A stretch of 29,896 nucleotides of DNA from a virus: positions 1 to 29,896 of the IMG/VR virus record IMGVR_UViG_3300025759_000458; one strand, 5' to 3'. Under the pieces are notes generated by a model that saw only the letters and a program-made list of their open reading frames with translations, did not search any database and was not told the origin of the DNA. Below, piece after piece: positions 28,418 through 29,896 of the stretch. The position numbers were made by a program, and so were the translations under genes. How positions within the stretch are numbered: the stretch's first letter is position 1; each line of letters begins with the position of its first letter.

Positions 28418-28801
28418 ATGCAACCAGGCCCATTTAACAACAGAGACAGCAGACTTTATAACGATATCGAAAAGATGCTCGGCGAACTCAAGATGCCCAA
28501 GAGTCCAAATAATAAGAAGATTAAGAGTAACGAAGAAGTCGAGCATGTCGAAGAGGCAGTCAGCACCACTCTCAAGTTCAAGAAGGATACAGTCGCCAAA
28601 AAGGCTGGTGGTAAGAAGGTGTCTGGTGGTTACAAGTTTGAGTTCAAAAACGACAACGAAATGATGAAGTTTATGGACAAGCACGCCGATAGTATCGCAG
28701 AAGATACCGAGGTCGAAGAAGGCAAGTTAGTCGATCGTATTATGCGAAAGCGTAAGCAAATGAAAAACAAGGGGACTATCCCCGGATCGGATGGTTATTG
28801 A
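28418..28801 (+). CDS. lysine-rich virion-type protein, 127 aa
   Basis: From the ATG at 28418 (AAGGAG upstream): MQPGPFNNRDSRLYNDIEKM, then LGELKMPKSPNN, which repeats the (D)ELKMPK peptide of the 550- and 902-aa proteins. The middle has a beta-like stretch (TTLKFKKDTVAKKAGG; GGYKFEFKNDNEMMKFMDKH), the end is basic. LGE-L and VEE-A type sites suggest processing. Late promoter control supports a virion role. Confidence 0.75.
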   Translation: MQPGPFNNRDSRLYNDIEKMLGELKMPKSPNNKKIKSNEEVEHVEEAVSTTLKFKKDTVAKKAGGKKVSGGYKFEFKNDNEMMKFMDKHADSIAEDTEVEEGKLVDRIMRKRKQMKNKGTIPGSDGY

Positions 28802-28802
28802 A

Positions 28803-28997
28803 ATGGATATGAGGAACTTCTTTGGTTGGGTTCAAGGAGTTAGGTCAAATGGGGCAGGCAAAGACAACTATCAGGCTGCCCAAAACATGACTGGTGAGAT
28901 GTCAAATAAAGGTTGGAGGCCCGAGGCTAAAAGCGTCGAAGACGTATACAAAAATATGCAGGGTTTAGGTAAACCAGTTGACAAATCTACAGAATAA
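28803..28997 (+). CDS. hypothetical protein, 64 aa
   Basis: MDMRNFFGWVQGVRSNGAGK continues to a helix (SVEDVYKNMQGLGKPVDKST). An in-frame ATG at 28791 overlaps the previous stop and could also be used. Its last codons contain the -35 of the next promoter. Small and soluble; no family recognised. Confidence 0.65.
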   Translation: MDMRNFFGWVQGVRSNGAGKDNYQAAQNMTGEMSNKGWRPEAKSVEDVYKNMQGLGKPVDKSTE

Positions 28998-29005
28998 GGT
29001 ATAAT
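28978..29005 (+). promoter_or_regulatory. perfect consensus sigma70 promoter giving a leaderless mRNA
   Basis: -35 TTGACA (28978-28983), 16-bp spacer, -10 TATAAT (29000-29005), then exactly 6 nt (ATTTAC) and the ATG at 29012. The -35 lies inside the 64-aa gene. Confidence 0.82.
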
Positions 29006-29011
29006 ATTTAC

Positions 29012-29686
29012 ATGATGTATCAAGGTAACTTTACGCACGATATCGTGGAGGACATCGAGCCTCTTTCGACATCGCAAGATGAAACAGGTCGGTTCTACAA
29101 TACGCCACATGGCAAAATGGCAAGTGTGACGACCGTAACAGGCTGGGAAAAGCAGAAGTTCTTCGCAAAGTGGAGACGGGAAAACCCCGAAGAGTCTAAG
29201 CGTGTGTGTTCACGCGGCAACTATCTCCACGATGCGATTGAACAGTATCTTCTCAACAACGAGGTGTCAGAGGATCAACTGCCAGGTGGCAGTAAATATC
29301 TCTTTGCACAGATGAAAGAAAGTCTAGACAAGATCAACAACGTTCGTGCCTTGGAGGCTCCTCTATGGAGTCAGGCTACGTCTCTCGCTGGTCGGGTTGA
29401 CTGTGTTGCTGACTACGAAGGTGAACTATCGATTATCGACTTCAAGGGTTCAACCCGCAAGAAGAGAATCCGAGACATCGACAACTACTTCATGCAGGCT
29501 ACTGCTTATGCGATCGCATGGCAGGAGCGAGTGGGACAGCCAGTGAATCAGATTGTGATTCTCATTGCTTCGGAGGAGGGAACCAATCAGGTTTTCAAAT
29601 CTACTCCACAACTACATACAAAGCCTCTATTACAGGCGATTAAGAAGTATAACGAACACTTCGCTCAACAGGGTCAACTATGGTAA
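29012..29686 (+). CDS. RecB/Cas4-like PD-(D/E)XK nuclease, 224 aa
   Basis: The chain has SRGNYLHDAIEQYL (H73, the RGxxxH motif), then LAGRVDCVADYEGELSIIDF with D130 and D143-x-K145, and QATAYA (162-167), the full Cas4/RecB-type nuclease set. Such enzymes are common in T4-like marine phages and annotated as exonucleases for DNA degradation or recombination. The gene starts at a leaderless ATG and its stop region overlaps the next gene (ATG at 29680). Confidence 0.85.
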   Translation: MMYQGNFTHDIVEDIEPLSTSQDETGRFYNTPHGKMASVTTVTGWEKQKFFAKWRRENPEESKRVCSRGNYLHDAIEQYLLNNEVSEDQLPGGSKYLFAQMKESLDKINNVRALEAPLWSQATSLAGRVDCVADYEGELSIIDFKGSTRKKRIRDIDNYFMQATAYAIAWQERVGQPVNQIVILIASEEGTNQVFKSTPQLHTKPLLQAIKKYNEHFAQQGQLW

Positions 29687-29896
29687 ACTTCACTTCCTTT
29701 CTCAATGAGAGTAAGAACACACACCTTACTCACGCAGCCGATCTAGTCTTCGAGGGTTATGCGAGAACTAATCTGGCTGTGAACTTCATTGAGAGCGTGG
29801 CTACCATGCTGGAAGGAAACTCCAAGTCTAAACTCAACGTCACACGCAAGTGGGACGGCGCACCCGCAGTGTTCGTGGGGATCAACCCAGAGAACG
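29680..29896 (+). CDS. capsid-targeted-type protein with KWDG motif (DUF6267-like), partial
   Basis: Only the first 72 residues are in the window. MVNFTSFLNESKNTHLTHAA starts with a capsid-targeting-like peptide (LNE-S), followed by a helical part and VTRKWDGAPAVFVGINPE (K57, D59, G60). KxDG is motif I of the DNA/RNA ligase and capping-enzyme nucleotidyltransferases, and the start resembles DUF6267 as I remember it. Later ligase motifs would lie beyond the edge. Confidence 0.75.
   Translation, partial: MVNFTSFLNESKNTHLTHAADLVFEGYARTNLAVNFIESVATMLEGNSKSKLNVTRKWDGAPAVFVGINPEN

Noticed and set aside
1-29896. CRISPR array, insertion sequence, integrase or attachment site
   Set aside because: I found no regularly spaced repeats, transposase or integrase motifs, and no tRNA 3'-end duplications.

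Overview
The window looks like part of the genome of a T4-like (Straboviridae/Kyanoviridae-type) myovirus of aquatic bacteria. The evidence is T4-type late promoters (TATAAATA at 24948, 28391 and, on the minus strand, 9), dense stop/start-overlapping small genes, six scattered tRNAs, a CobS-like AAA+ ATPase, a RecB-like PD-(D/E)XK nuclease, and several proteins that begin with a T4-style capsid-targeting peptide (MKxFxxYLxE). No photosynthesis gene or major structural gene lies in the window, so the host (cyanobacterium, alphaproteobacterium or other) cannot be fixed from this sequence.

Layout. (1) 1-6180, minus strand: tRNA-Leu and a block of large lysine-rich proteins of 489, 550, 48 and 902 aa. 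Three of these carry capsid-targeting-like peptides and many (L/I/V)xE junctions, so they look like head-packaged polyproteins. (2) 6180-8600, minus: small conserved genes (dCMP-deaminase-like, Sm-like) and tRNA-Asn and tRNA-Arg, ending at a strong sigma70 promoter. (3) 8644-11700: a lone plus-strand 69-aa gene, a Mom-like DNA-modification protein, tRNA-Gly, a winged-helix-like protein, and a complete but protein-poor transcription unit (consensus promoter, 145-nt closed RNA structure, terminator) that I call a new ncRNA. (4) 11.4-16.7 kb, minus: about 20 tiny accessory genes in tight operons driven by consensus sigma70 promoters, with tRNA-Ile. (5) 16.9-18.9 kb: a type II restriction-modification pair with an HNH nuclease. 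(6) 18.9-22.4 kb: more small genes, a metalloprotease-like protein, tRNA-Lys and the CobS-like ATPase with a stand-alone paralogue of its N-terminal domain. (7) 22.36-22.75 kb: a divergent control region with two perfect DnaA boxes. (8) 22.75-29.9 kb, plus: a CobT-like zinc-peptidase/VWA protein, then a late-promoter block of virion-type proteins (again with capsid-targeting peptides), a RecB-like nuclease, and the start of a KWDG (nucleotidyltransferase-like) protein.

How it works together. Early or host-RNA-polymerase transcription uses a strikingly uniform promoter: -35 TTGACA-like, exactly 16 bp, -10 TATAAT-like, seen ten times. In three places the -10 is followed by exactly 6 bp and then the ATG, which predicts leaderless mRNAs. 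Late genes use TATAAATA. The two blocks at the ends of the window look like cargo made late, targeted to the prohead, and cut by the gp21-type prohead protease. The central block is defence, modification and host-takeover accessory DNA.
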